From contig NZ_JACHJY010000011.1 in NCBI RefSeq assembly GCF_014203895.1, positions 124,001 through 188,000 of the forward strand: a DNA stretch of 64,000 nt, read 5' to 3'. This document shows positions 23,756 to 31,897 of the stretch, piece after piece. Each line of letters opens with the position of its first letter. The stretch's first letter is position 1. The position numbers and the translations under genes are program-made. This stretch comes from Streptomyces nymphaeiformis. GTDB taxonomy: Bacteria; Actinomycetota; Actinomycetes; Streptomycetales; Streptomycetaceae. The notes under the pieces are model-generated. The model searched no databases. It was not told the origin of the DNA and was given only the letters and a program-made list of their open reading frames with translations.

Positions 23756-24079
23756 TCAGGCGGCCGAGCTTCCGGTGCTCGACGAGGACGTCGAGGAGGA
23801 GGAAGCGGTCGACGCGGCCGGCTTCGCGTCCGAAGAGGACGAGGAAGACGACGACGACGTGGTCGAGGACTTCGACGAGGCCGGCGAGCTGCTGGACGAC
23901 GAGCCGCGGCTGTCGTTCCGGTAGAAGCCGGAGCCCTTGAAGACGATGCCGACGGCCGAGAACACCTTCTTGAGGCGTCCGTGGCAGCTGGGGCACTCGG
24001 TCAGGGCGTCATCGGTGAACTTCTGCACCGCCTCGAGGCCTTCGCCGCACTCGGTGCACTGGTACTGGTAGGTCGGCAC
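23756..24079 (-). CDS. FmdB family zinc-ribbon protein with Ser-rich tail
   Basis: This 107-residue protein begins with the FmdB zinc ribbon: VPTYQYQC, Cys8, Cys11, Cys29 and Cys32. Residues 1-55 form the conserved domain, named after a regulator of formamidase but of unsettled function. From about residue 57 the chain is almost all serine with some Ala, Thr, Lys and Asp, an unusually long low-complexity tail of about 50 residues. The GTG follows GGAGGAAG. A CIRCE-type operator lies 12 bases upstream of the start, so the gene is probably repressed by HrcA and induced by heat. Confidence 0.88.
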   Translation of the reverse strand: MPTYQYQCTECGEGLEAVQKFTDDALTECPSCHGRLKKVFSAVGIVFKGSGFYRNDSRGSSSSSSPASSKSSTTSSSSSSSSSDAKPAASTASSSSTSSSSTGSSAA

Positions 24080-24090
24080 TTGACTTCCTC

Positions 24091-24117
24091 CTGGCACTCA
24101 CACTCATCGAGTGCTAA
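24091..24117 (-). promoter_or_regulatory. CIRCE element (HrcA operator)
   Basis: CTGGCACTC-N9-GAGTGCTAA matches CIRCE (TTAGCACTC-N9-GAGTGCTAA) at 16 of 18 arm positions with exact spacing. It overlaps the 5' leader of the FmdB gene, ending 12 bases before its start. The MFS gene on the other side ends at 24148, so FmdB is the only gene it can serve from a promoter position. Confidence 0.8.
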
Positions 24118-24147
24118 CGACGATCCATAGTGACGTATTCCCGGGGC

Positions 24148-25428
24148 TCAGTCCACCGCCACGGGCACGCGGTGACCGATACCACGTGCCGCGACCCGGC
24201 TCGCCTCGCGGGGTCGCAGCCGCGACCGCAGGGCGAGCAGCGTGGTCAGGGCGAGGGCCGTGCCCGCCATCGGCACCAGGAATCCGGTGCTCGCGCCGTG
24301 GGCGTCGGCGAGGCGGCCGGCGACCGTGACGGCGGCGGCCTGGCCGAGCGCGACGGCGCCGGTGAGCCAGGTGAAGGCCTCGGTGCGGGCCGAGGCCGGG
24401 ATGAGGGTCTCGACGATGGTGTAGCCGGTGATCAGGGCGGGGGCGATGCACAGGCCGACGACGAGGCCCAGGGCGCCGAGGAGCAGCATGGAGTGCGCGG
24501 TCCACAGCAGGGAGGCGGCGACGGTGAGGCCCGCGTAGCCCAGGATCAGGCGGCGGCGGGGGCCGGTCTTCCAGGCGATGGCGCCCATGGCGATGCCGGC
24601 GAGCATGTTGCCGGCGGCGAAGATCCCGTACAGGAGGCCGTTGGCGCCGGGGTTGCCGATCTCCTCGGTGAAGGCGGTGAGGGAGACCTGCATGCCGCCG
24701 AAGACGGAGCCGATGCCGAGGAAGGCGACGACGAGGACGCGGACGCCGGGGATGGACAGGGCGGAGCGGTGCGGCTCGCCGCTGCCGTGGCCGGTCGCGG
24801 CGGTCAGGCCGTACGCGGGCTGGGTGGCGCGCTGTGCGGCGAAGAACAGGCCGCCGACGAGGGTGAGGGCGGCCTCGGCGATCAGGCCGGCGGCGGGGTG
24901 GATGCCGGTGCACAGGGCGGTCGCGAGGACGGGGCCGACGACGAAGGTGAACTCGTCGGTGACGGATTCGAAGGCGGCGGCCGTCGGCATCAGCGGGGTG
25001 CCGTCCAGCTTGGCGGCCCAGCGGGCCCGGACCATCGGGCCGACCTGCGGCACCGAGGCGCCGGAGGGCACGGCGGCCAGGAACAGCGCCCAGAGCGGGG
25101 CGCCGCTCAGGGCGAGGGCCACGAGCAGGGAGACGGACGCGGTGTGGACGAGGACGCCGGGGATCAGGACGGCGCGCTGGCCGAAGCGGTCGGCGAGCTT
25201 GCCGCTCTGGGGGGCGAAGAGCGCCATGGAGACGCCGGTGACGGCGGCGACCGCGCCGGCGCTGCCGAAGGATCCGGTGGTGTGCTGCACGAGCAGGACG
25301 ATGCCGATGGTCAGCATCGCGAAGGGCTGCCGGGCGGCGAAGCCGGGGAGCAGGAAGGACAGGGCACCGGGGGTGCGCAGCAGCCGGCCATAGCCGGGCC
25401 GCTTGTCCGTGATGACCGTGGACGCCAC
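24148..25428 (-). CDS. MFS transporter
   Basis: This 426-residue protein has about 12 membrane segments and the loop motif GKLADRFGQRAV after the second segment. It belongs to the smaller, 12-helix MFS transporters, unlike the 14-helix pumps elsewhere in the window. The GTG at 25428 follows AAGGAC and gives a normal length; the open frame starting at 25617 would add 63 residues without membrane character. The substrate is unknown. No regulator gene lies next to it. Confidence 0.85.
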   Translation of the reverse strand: MASTVITDKRPGYGRLLRTPGALSFLLPGFAARQPFAMLTIGIVLLVQHTTGSFGSAGAVAAVTGVSMALFAPQSGKLADRFGQRAVLIPGVLVHTASVSLLVALALSGAPLWALFLAAVPSGASVPQVGPMVRARWAAKLDGTPLMPTAAAFESVTDEFTFVVGPVLATALCTGIHPAAGLIAEAALTLVGGLFFAAQRATQPAYGLTAATGHGSGEPHRSALSIPGVRVLVVAFLGIGSVFGGMQVSLTAFTEEIGNPGANGLLYGIFAAGNMLAGIAMGAIAWKTGPRRRLILGYAGLTVAASLLWTAHSMLLLGALGLVVGLCIAPALITGYTIVETLIPASARTEAFTWLTGAVALGQAAAVTVAGRLADAHGASTGFLVPMAGTALALTTLLALRSRLRPREASRVAARGIGHRVPVAVD

Positions 25429-25680
25429 GGTCCTTGCCTTTCTGCCGCCTGGTAGCGCGCTCCCTGCACGGTGGTGCGGGTGTCGCCGAGAGCTGTCCTC
25501 ATGCGCGTTACTGCGGTAGATACCGGGCCGGCCCCACTGCGGAGGGGCGCCACGGCCGCCATACGGTCGCGCCAGCTCTGCGTCAGGCAGAGTTGGTTCG
25601 ATCTGGTGTGCCTTCATGCTACAGGGAAGAGCGTCTTCCCGCCTGGGAAAACGCTCCCGTACCTGAATTAATGCCTGCGA
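25429..25680. other. Intergenic region with two short inverted repeats
   Basis: I see no gene. GGGAAGA-GCG-TCTTCCC at 25624-25640 is a perfect inverted repeat that could end the antiporter transcript. CTCTGC and GCAGAG near 25577-25592 form a short hairpin in the likely leader of the MFS gene. The part around 25600-25700 is clearly less G+C-rich than its surroundings. Confidence 0.5.
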
Positions 25681-27294
25681 TTAACCGGAAGTTTTCTTCT
25701 GTTCGGAAGTTTTCTTCCACGGGCCCTCGCCCGGTACGTGCTTCCGCGCGTCGCCGCCCGGCAGGTGGAACCGTCCCGTGGCCGTCGGCGCCGAGGCCGC
25801 CGTCGCGCCCCCGGTGCCGAGCCAGCCGGCGAGCTTGCCGCCCTGGCCGACGGCCCGGAGCCGTCGTTCGGTGGCGTCCCGTACGGGGTCGGTGGCGACG
25901 ACGAGGAGTTCGTCGCCGTGCCGCAGGACGGTCGCGGGCCCGGGGACGAAGCTGCTGTCCTCCCGTACGACGAGGGTGACCGCGGCTCCTGCGGGCAGGC
26001 GCAGCTCGGCGACCTCGACGCCGTGCATCCGGGAGCGCTCGGGGATGGCGACGGAGAGCAGGTGTCCGCGCAGTCGTTCCAGCGGGGCGGACTCGACGCC
26101 GAGGTCGGCGGCCTCGGCGGAGTCGCCCAGCTTGAGGGCCTTCGCGAGCCAGGGCAGCGTCGGGCCCTGGACGAGGGTGTAGACGACGACGAGGACGAAG
26201 ACGATGTTGAAGATCCGCTCGCTGCCTTCGATCCCCGACACCATGGGGATGGTGGCGAGGATGATGGGGACGGCTCCGCGCAGGCCGGCCCAGGACATCA
26301 GGGCCTGCTCCTGCCAGGGGATCCGGAAGGGCACGAGGCTGATCAGGACCTCCATGGGCCGCGCGACCACCGTCAGGACGAGGCCGATGACGACGGCGGG
26401 CCAGAAGTCGTGGACGAGCTCGTGCGGGGTGACGAGCAGGCCGAGCAGGACGAACATGCCGATCTGCGCGATCCAGCCGAGTCCCTCGGCGAAGCCGCGG
26501 TTCGCGGGCGCGTGGGGCAGCTTGGCGTTGCCGAGGACCATCGAGGCCAGGTAGACGGCGAGGAAGCCGGAGCCGTGGGCCATGGCTCCGGCGGCGTACG
26601 CGACGACGGCGATGGCCATGACGGCGATCGGGTACAGGCCGGAGGCGGGCAGGGCGACGTGCCGCAGCCCGTAGGCGCCGACGAGGCCGACGACGAGGCC
26701 GACGGCGACGCCGATGGCGAGTTCGAGGGCTATCTCGGCGACGAGGACCCACCAGTGCTCGACGGGTCCCGCGGTGGAGAAGGCGACGACGAGGATGACG
26801 ACGGGGGCGTCGTTGAAGCCGGACTCGGCCTCCAGGACGCCGGTGACGCGCGAGGGGAGGGGCACCTTGCGCAGGACGGAGAAGACGGCGGCGGCGTCGG
26901 TGGAGGAGACGACGGCGCCGATGATCAGTGCCTGGCGCCAGTCGAGGCCGACGAGGTAGTGGGCGCCGGCGGCGGTGATGCCGACGCTGACGGCGACGCC
27001 GACGGTGGAGAGGACGATCGCGGCGGGGAGCGCCGGCTTGATCTCCTTCCACTTCGTGCCGAGGCCGCCCTCGGCGAGGATCACGACGAGGGCCGCGTAG
27101 CCGATGACCTGCGTGAGTTCCGCGTTGTCGAAGGCGACGTTGCCGATGCCGTCCTGTCCGATGGCGATGCCGATGCCCAGGTAGAGCAGCAGGCTGGGGA
27201 GCCCGCTCCGGGAGGAGATCCGCACGGCCGCCACCGCCACGAGCAGGACGAGTGAGCTGACGAGCAGGAGTTCGTTGAGCTGGTGGACAGTCAG
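25681..27294 (-). CDS. Potassium/proton antiporter (CvrA/NhaP2-like)
   Basis: This is a CPA1-type exchanger with about 12-13 membrane helices. It has the conserved SSTDAAAVFSVLR and ESGFNDAPVVI segments that hold the ion-binding Asp residues. A cytoplasmic RCK-C-like domain (VEVAELRLPAGAAVTLVVRE) near residues 410-490 may sense ligand. No ATG, GTG or TTG exists before the first helix in this frame. A CTG at 27294, six bases after GGGGAAGGAA, gives 537 residues with an intact first helix. Starting at the next GTG (27240) would remove half of it. An 18-bp duplication repeats KKTS at the C-terminus. Confidence 0.8.
   Translation of the reverse strand: MTVHQLNELLLVSSLVLLVAVAAVRISSRSGLPSLLLYLGIGIAIGQDGIGNVAFDNAELTQVIGYAALVVILAEGGLGTKWKEIKPALPAAIVLSTVGVAVSVGITAAGAHYLVGLDWRQALIIGAVVSSTDAAAVFSVLRKVPLPSRVTGVLEAESGFNDAPVVILVVAFSTAGPVEHWWVLVAEIALELAIGVAVGLVVGLVGAYGLRHVALPASGLYPIAVMAIAVVAYAAGAMAHGSGFLAVYLASMVLGNAKLPHAPANRGFAEGLGWIAQIGMFVLLGLLVTPHELVHDFWPAVVIGLVLTVVARPMEVLISLVPFRIPWQEQALMSWAGLRGAVPIILATIPMVSGIEGSERIFNIVFVLVVVYTLVQGPTLPWLAKALKLGDSAEAADLGVESAPLERLRGHLLSVAIPERSRMHGVEVAELRLPAGAAVTLVVREDSSFVPGPATVLRHGDELLVVATDPVRDATERRLRAVGQGGKLAGWLGTGGATAASAPTATGRFHLPGGDARKHVPGEGPWKKTSEQKKTSG
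25687..25722 (-). repeat. 18-bp tandem duplication at antiporter C-terminus
   Basis: GGAAGTTTTCTTC occurs at 25687 and again at 25705, an 18-base in-frame duplication that encodes KKTS twice (KKTSEQ then KKTSG). It is low in G+C compared with the rest of the gene. Confidence 0.7.
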
Positions 27295-27508
27295 TGGCCG
27301 TTCCTTCCCCTCACGTGCGGCTGGATCGTTCCTCCAGCGGCCGGTACTTCGTTACCTTACCTAATCTTTAACGTTTTCTTGACGCTCTCTTTGCGTCTCG
27401 TCGCTCACCAGTACGGTTCTCTTCCTGACACCGAGTCCGGGCCGTCCGGACGCTGCGCCTAAGGTTGCTCCCGTACCCCAGGATCACCCTGCCCCTCGAA
27501 GGACAGCG

Positions 27509-30256
27509 ATGCCCTCCAACACGACCGCGCCCCCCGGCAAGAAGACCGCCAAGAAGAAAGGGCGGCGTGCCCGCCTTCTCCTCCTCGTCCTGGTCCTCGC
27601 CTTGGTCGCGGGCATCGGCTTCGGCGGCTACTGGGGTGTCAGCACCGTCCGGGCCTCGTTCCCGCAGACGACCGGCGAGATCCGTCTCGACCAGCTCTCC
27701 GCGGACGTCGAGGTGAAGCGGGACGCCAACGGCATCCCGCAGATCTACGCCGACGACGAGGCGGACCTCTTCCGCGCCCAGGGCTACGTCCAGGCGCAGG
27801 ACCGGTTCTACGAGATGGACGTCCGCCGCCACGTGACCGCCGGCCGGCTCTCCGAGATGTTCGGCGAGAGCCAGGTCGACACCGACGCCTTCCTGCGCAC
27901 CCTCGGCTGGCGCCGGGTGGCGCAGGAGGAGTACGACAAGGTCCTGTCGCCGGAGACGAAGAAGTACCTCCAGGCGTACGCGGAGGGCGTCAACGCCTAC
28001 CTGAAGGACCGCGCCCCGAAGGACGTCTCCGTCGAGTACGCGGCGCTCGCCCTCACCGACGACTACACGATCGAGCCGTGGACCCCGGTCGACTCGGTGG
28101 CCTGGCTCAAGGCGATGGCCTGGGACCTGCGCGGCAACATGCAGGACGAGATCGACCGCTCGCTGATGACGAGCCGGCTGAGCGCGAAGCAGATCAAGCA
28201 GCTGTACCCGGAGTACCCGTACGCGCTCCACCAGCCGATCGTCGACAAGGGCGCGGTCGACGGGTCCACCGGCGCGTTCGACCCGAAGGCCGACGCGAGC
28301 GAGGGCGACGGGACGACCACCGGCGACACCGCGGGCACCGGCCCGGGCGGTTCCGGCGGCGTCTCCTCCCAGCTCGGCGCGCTCTCCGAGGTCCTCGACA
28401 CCGTCCCCGCGCTGCTCGGCCCGAACGGCAACGGCATCGGCTCGAACTCCTGGGTCGTCTCCGGCCGGCTCACCACCTCCGGCAAGCCGCTGCTCGCCAA
28501 CGACCCGCACCTCGCGCCCCAGCTGCCGTCCCTCTGGTACCAGATGGGCCTGCACTGCCGCTCGGTCTCGGCGACCTGCCGCTACGACGTCGCCGGCTAC
28601 ACCTTCTCCGGCATGCCCGGCGTGATCATCGGCCACAACGACAAGATCGCCTGGGGTCTCACCAACCTCGGCGCCGACGTGACCGACCTCTACCTGGAGA
28701 AGATCGGCCCCGACGGCTACCTCGTCGACGGCAAGGTCAAGCCGTTCACGAGCCGCGAGGAGACCATCAAGGTCGCCGGCGGCGAGGACCGCAAGATCAC
28801 CGTCCGCTCCACCGGGCACGGCCCGCTCGTCTCCGACCGCTCCTCCGAGCTGGAGACCGTCGGCCAGAAGGCCCCCGTCGGCAACGCCGCCCCCGACCGC
28901 GGCACCGGCTACGGCGTCTCCCTCCAGTGGACCGCCCTCCAGCCGGGCAAGTCGATGGACGCGATCTTCGCGCTCGACCGCGCCAAGGACTTCACCACCT
29001 TCCGGGCTGCCGCGAAGAACTTCGAGGTCCCCTCCCAGAACCTGATCTACGCCGACACCGAGGGCAACATCGGCTACCAGTCCCCGGGCAAGATCCCGCA
29101 GCGCACCAAGGGCGACGGCACCCTGCCCGCGCCCGGCTGGGACTCCTCGTACAAGTGGAAGGGCTACATCCCCTTCGAGAAGCTGCCGTACGAGGAGAAC
29201 CCGAAGCGCGGCTACATCGTCACCGCCAACCAGGCCGTCATCGACGAGAAGACCTACCCCGACCTGCTCACCAAGGACTGGGGCTACGGCTCGCGCAGCC
29301 AGCGGATCAACGACCTCATCGAGTCGAAGACCAAGGACGGCGGCAAGATCTCGCCGGACGACATGCGGACCATGCAGACGGACAACCGCAGCGAGATCGC
29401 GACGCTGCTCAACCCGCTCCTGCTGAAGATCGACATCTCCGACCCGTCCGTCCGCGAGGCGCAGAAGCTCCTGGAGGGCTGGGACTACACCCAGGAGCCC
29501 GACTCGGCCGCCGCCGCCTACTTCAACGCGGTCTGGCGCAACGTCCTCAAGCTCGCCTTCGGCAACAAGCTGCCCAAGGAGCTGCGCGCCGAGGGCGACT
29601 GCATCAACGTCCGCCCGGCCGAGGCCACCGGACCGGTCGACGAGCAGAACAAGCTCGTCCGCGAGTGCGGCGAGCGCGACCCCGACTCGGCGCAGCCGGA
29701 CGGCGGCGACCGCTGGTACGAGGTGGTCCGCCCGCTGCTCAAGCAGGAGAAGAGCGAGTGGTGGGTCACCCCGGGCAACCGGCTCGACGCTCCCACCGAG
29801 ACCCGTGACCAGCTGCTCGCCCAGGCCATGAAGGACGCCCGCTGGGAGCTGACCGCCAAGCTCGGCAAGGACGTCTCCACCTGGAGCTGGGGCCGGCTGC
29901 ACCAGCTGACCCTGAAGAACCAGACCCTCGGCACCGCCGGCCCCGGCGTCGTGCAGAAGCTCCTCAACCGCGGCCCGTGGAACCTGGGCGGCGGCGAGGC
30001 GGCCGTCGACGCCACCGGCTGGAACGCGGCCGGCGGCTACGACGTCATCTGGGTGCCGTCGATGCGGATGGTCGTCAACGTCGGCGACTGGGACAAGTCC
30101 CGGTGGGTCAACCTGACCGGCGCCTCCGGCCACGCCTTCCACTCGAACTACACCGACCAGACGGACACCTGGGCGAAGGGCGAGCTGTACGACTGGGTCT
30201 ACAGCAAGGCGGCGGTCGAGGCGGCCGTGAAGGACACGCTGGTCCTCAAGCCGTAA
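27509..30256 (+). CDS. Penicillin acylase family protein
   Basis: This 915-residue Ntn hydrolase has a basic N-terminus and one membrane anchor or signal helix (about 16-40). An alpha part follows, then a Gly/Thr-rich spacer near 260-300. GIG-SNSWVVSG then marks self-cleavage before Ser312, which becomes the nucleophile. The beta part keeps ANDPHLAPQLPSLWY, GVIIGHNDKIAWGLTN and GHVFHSNYTDQ-like motifs (here GHAFHSNYTDQ). Relatives hydrolyse amides such as penicillins, acyl-homoserine lactones or echinocandin side chains. It acts outside the cell membrane. The ATG follows GAAGGAC. The substrate is not predictable. Confidence 0.9.
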   Translation: MPSNTTAPPGKKTAKKKGRRARLLLLVLVLALVAGIGFGGYWGVSTVRASFPQTTGEIRLDQLSADVEVKRDANGIPQIYADDEADLFRAQGYVQAQDRFYEMDVRRHVTAGRLSEMFGESQVDTDAFLRTLGWRRVAQEEYDKVLSPETKKYLQAYAEGVNAYLKDRAPKDVSVEYAALALTDDYTIEPWTPVDSVAWLKAMAWDLRGNMQDEIDRSLMTSRLSAKQIKQLYPEYPYALHQPIVDKGAVDGSTGAFDPKADASEGDGTTTGDTAGTGPGGSGGVSSQLGALSEVLDTVPALLGPNGNGIGSNSWVVSGRLTTSGKPLLANDPHLAPQLPSLWYQMGLHCRSVSATCRYDVAGYTFSGMPGVIIGHNDKIAWGLTNLGADVTDLYLEKIGPDGYLVDGKVKPFTSREETIKVAGGEDRKITVRSTGHGPLVSDRSSELETVGQKAPVGNAAPDRGTGYGVSLQWTALQPGKSMDAIFALDRAKDFTTFRAAAKNFEVPSQNLIYADTEGNIGYQSPGKIPQRTKGDGTLPAPGWDSSYKWKGYIPFEKLPYEENPKRGYIVTANQAVIDEKTYPDLLTKDWGYGSRSQRINDLIESKTKDGGKISPDDMRTMQTDNRSEIATLLNPLLLKIDISDPSVREAQKLLEGWDYTQEPDSAAAAYFNAVWRNVLKLAFGNKLPKELRAEGDCINVRPAEATGPVDEQNKLVRECGERDPDSAQPDGGDRWYEVVRPLLKQEKSEWWVTPGNRLDAPTETRDQLLAQAMKDARWELTAKLGKDVSTWSWGRLHQLTLKNQTLGTAGPGVVQKLLNRGPWNLGGGEAAVDATGWNAAGGYDVIWVPSMRMVVNVGDWDKSRWVNLTGASGHAFHSNYTDQTDTWAKGELYDWVYSKAAVEAAVKDTLVLKP

Positions 30257-30267
30257 GGCCTGGGAAG

Positions 30268-30299
30268 CCGCTTCTCACGCCTCGGCGCCCGAGAAGCGG
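30268..30299. terminator. Hairpin between convergent genes
   Basis: CCGCTTCTC pairs with GAGAAGCGG around a 14-base loop. It overlaps the last codons of the cyclo-ligase gene and lies 11 bases after the acylase stop codon. Confidence 0.65.
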
Positions 30300-30877
30300 G
30301 TGACTCCCCGCGGGGTCACCACCGCGTGCACGGGGTGGTCGTGCGGTTCCTCCGGGACCCGGGCGACCACCTCGTCCGCGTAGAGGAGCACCACCAGGGC
30401 CGGATCCACGCCCGCGCGTGCGAGCCGGGCGAGGACCCGGTCGTACGAGCCGCCGCCCCGGCCGAGCCGCATCCCGCGTCCGTCGACGGCGAGGCCGGGC
30501 AGCAGCACGGTGTCGGCGGCGCACACGGCCTCGGGGCCGAGCCGGGGCCCGGTGGGCTCCAGGAGGCCGCGGCCGGCCTTCGCCAGCGCCTCCGGTCCCT
30601 CGTACGCCGCCCAGTCCAGGTCGTTGTCGGGGAGCAGGACGGGGAGCAGGACCCGCACCCCGCGCGCGTGGAGGGCGTCGAGCAGCGCGCGCGTGCCCGG
30701 TTCGCGGCCCACCGACACATAGGCGGCGACGGTGGCGGCCTCGGCGAGTTCGGAGAGCTCCATGCCCTGCCGGGCGAGGGATTCGGCGGATTCCACGAGG
30801 GATTCGGGGGGCAGTGCGGCGCGGGCGGCCAGAAGTCGGCTGCGCAGCATGGTCTTTTCGGACATCTCGGGTGTCAT
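30275..30877 (-). CDS. 5-formyltetrahydrofolate cyclo-ligase
   Basis: This 200-residue enzyme uses ATP to turn 5-formyl-THF into 5,10-methenyl-THF, returning stored folate to one-carbon metabolism. The basic N-terminus (LRSRLLAARAALP), the central VLLPVLLP strand and the C-terminal signature LLPGLAVDGRGMRLGRGGGSYDRVL, with its phosphate-binding glycines, identify the family. The ATG at 30877 follows GAGG. It is divergent from galU; in many actinomycetes the same gene sits near fmdB and mscL, which lie about 6-9 kb away here. Confidence 0.92.
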   Translation of the reverse strand: MTPEMSEKTMLRSRLLAARAALPPESLVESAESLARQGMELSELAEAATVAAYVSVGREPGTRALLDALHARGVRVLLPVLLPDNDLDWAAYEGPEALAKAGRGLLEPTGPRLGPEAVCAADTVLLPGLAVDGRGMRLGRGGGSYDRVLARLARAGVDPALVVLLYADEVVARVPEEPHDHPVHAVVTPRGVTRFSGAEA

Positions 30878-30981
30878 GACGGCCTCGTGTGCAGAAAGGA
30901 AATTCTCGTAACTGTCTTTATGTGAAGGAAGTTAACCGAAGCCACATCTTCTTCTCATTCCGAACGACTAAGGTGCACGGC

Positions 30982-31893
30982 ATGAATCAGTCGCTCCCCA
31001 GGCTCGGTCGGATCAGCAAGGCTGTCATCCCCGCCGCCGGTCTCGGTACCCGCTTCCTCCCGGCGACCAAGGCGACGCCGAAGGAGATGCTGCCGGTCGT
31101 CGACAAGCCGGCGATCCAGTACGTCGTCGAGGAGGCCGCCGCGGCCGGGCTTTCGGACGTTCTGATGATCACCGGCCGGAACAAGCGTCCCCTGGAGGAC
31201 CACTTCGACCGGAACTACGAGCTGGAGGAAGCTCTGAGCCGGAAGGGCGACGCGGCACGCCTCTCCAAGGTCCAGGAGTCCAGCGACCTGGCCACCATGC
31301 ACTACGTCCGCCAGGGCGCCCCGCGCGGCCTCGGGCACGCCGTGCTCTGCGCCGCCCCGCACGTCGGCGACCAGCCCTTCGCGGTCCTCCTCGGCGACGA
31401 CCTGATCGACCCGCGCGACCCGCTGCTCTCGCGGATGGTGGAGGTCCAGGAGCGGGAGGGCGGCAGCGTCATCGCCCTCATGGAGGTCGAGCCCTCGCAG
31501 ATCCACCTCTACGGCTGCGCGGCGGTCGAGCCCACCGCCGACTCGGACGTGGTGAAGGTGACGGATCTGATCGAGAAGCCGGACCCGGGCGAGGCGCCGA
31601 GCAATTACGCGATCATCGGCCGTTATGTGCTGGATCCGGCCGTTTTCGACACGCTGCGGGAGACCGAGCCGGGCCGCGGCGGCGAGATCCAGCTGACCGA
31701 CGCCCTGCAGAAACTCGCCTCGGACGAGAAGATCGGCGGCCCGGTGCACGGTGTCGTGTTCAAGGGCCGCCGCTATGACACCGGTGACCGCGGGGACTAT
31801 CTGCGTGCCATTGTCAGACTCGCGTGCGAACGTGAAGATCTGGGACCGGACTTCCGGGCCTGGCTCCGGAGATACGTCAGCGAGGAGATGTAG
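30982..31893 (+). CDS. galU: UTP-glucose-1-phosphate uridylyltransferase GalU
   Basis: This 303-residue nucleotidyltransferase makes UDP-glucose for cell-wall glycans, trehalose and glycogen-related pathways. The N-terminus AVIPAAGLGTRFLPATKATPKEML is the nucleotide-binding signature. VVDKPAIQYVVEEA, LLGDDL and the lysine in VTDLIEKPDPGEAPSNYAI complete the GalU pattern. The ATG at 30982 follows AAGGTG. It heads a run of genes on the same strand (glp, moaC, mog), the first starting five bases after its stop. Confidence 0.95.
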   Translation: MNQSLPRLGRISKAVIPAAGLGTRFLPATKATPKEMLPVVDKPAIQYVVEEAAAAGLSDVLMITGRNKRPLEDHFDRNYELEEALSRKGDAARLSKVQESSDLATMHYVRQGAPRGLGHAVLCAAPHVGDQPFAVLLGDDLIDPRDPLLSRMVEVQEREGGSVIALMEVEPSQIHLYGCAAVEPTADSDVVKVTDLIEKPDPGEAPSNYAIIGRYVLDPAVFDTLRETEPGRGGEIQLTDALQKLASDEKIGGPVHGVVFKGRRYDTGDRGDYLRAIVRLACEREDLGPDFRAWLRRYVSEEM

Positions 31894-31897
31894 CACC

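Noticed and set aside
23756..23930. Short repeats as a CRISPR-like array
   Set aside because: They are serine codons inside the FmdB-like gene, without regular spacers or cas genes nearby.
27355..27364. CCTTACCTAA as an iron-regulator (DmdR/IdeR) box
   Set aside because: One half matches the iron box but the other half does not, and neither neighbouring gene has an iron role.
27368..30142. A 924-codon frame antisense to the penicillin acylase gene
   Set aside because: The plus-strand protein has clear family motifs; the antisense product is Val/Gly/Leu/Asp-rich without any fold signature.
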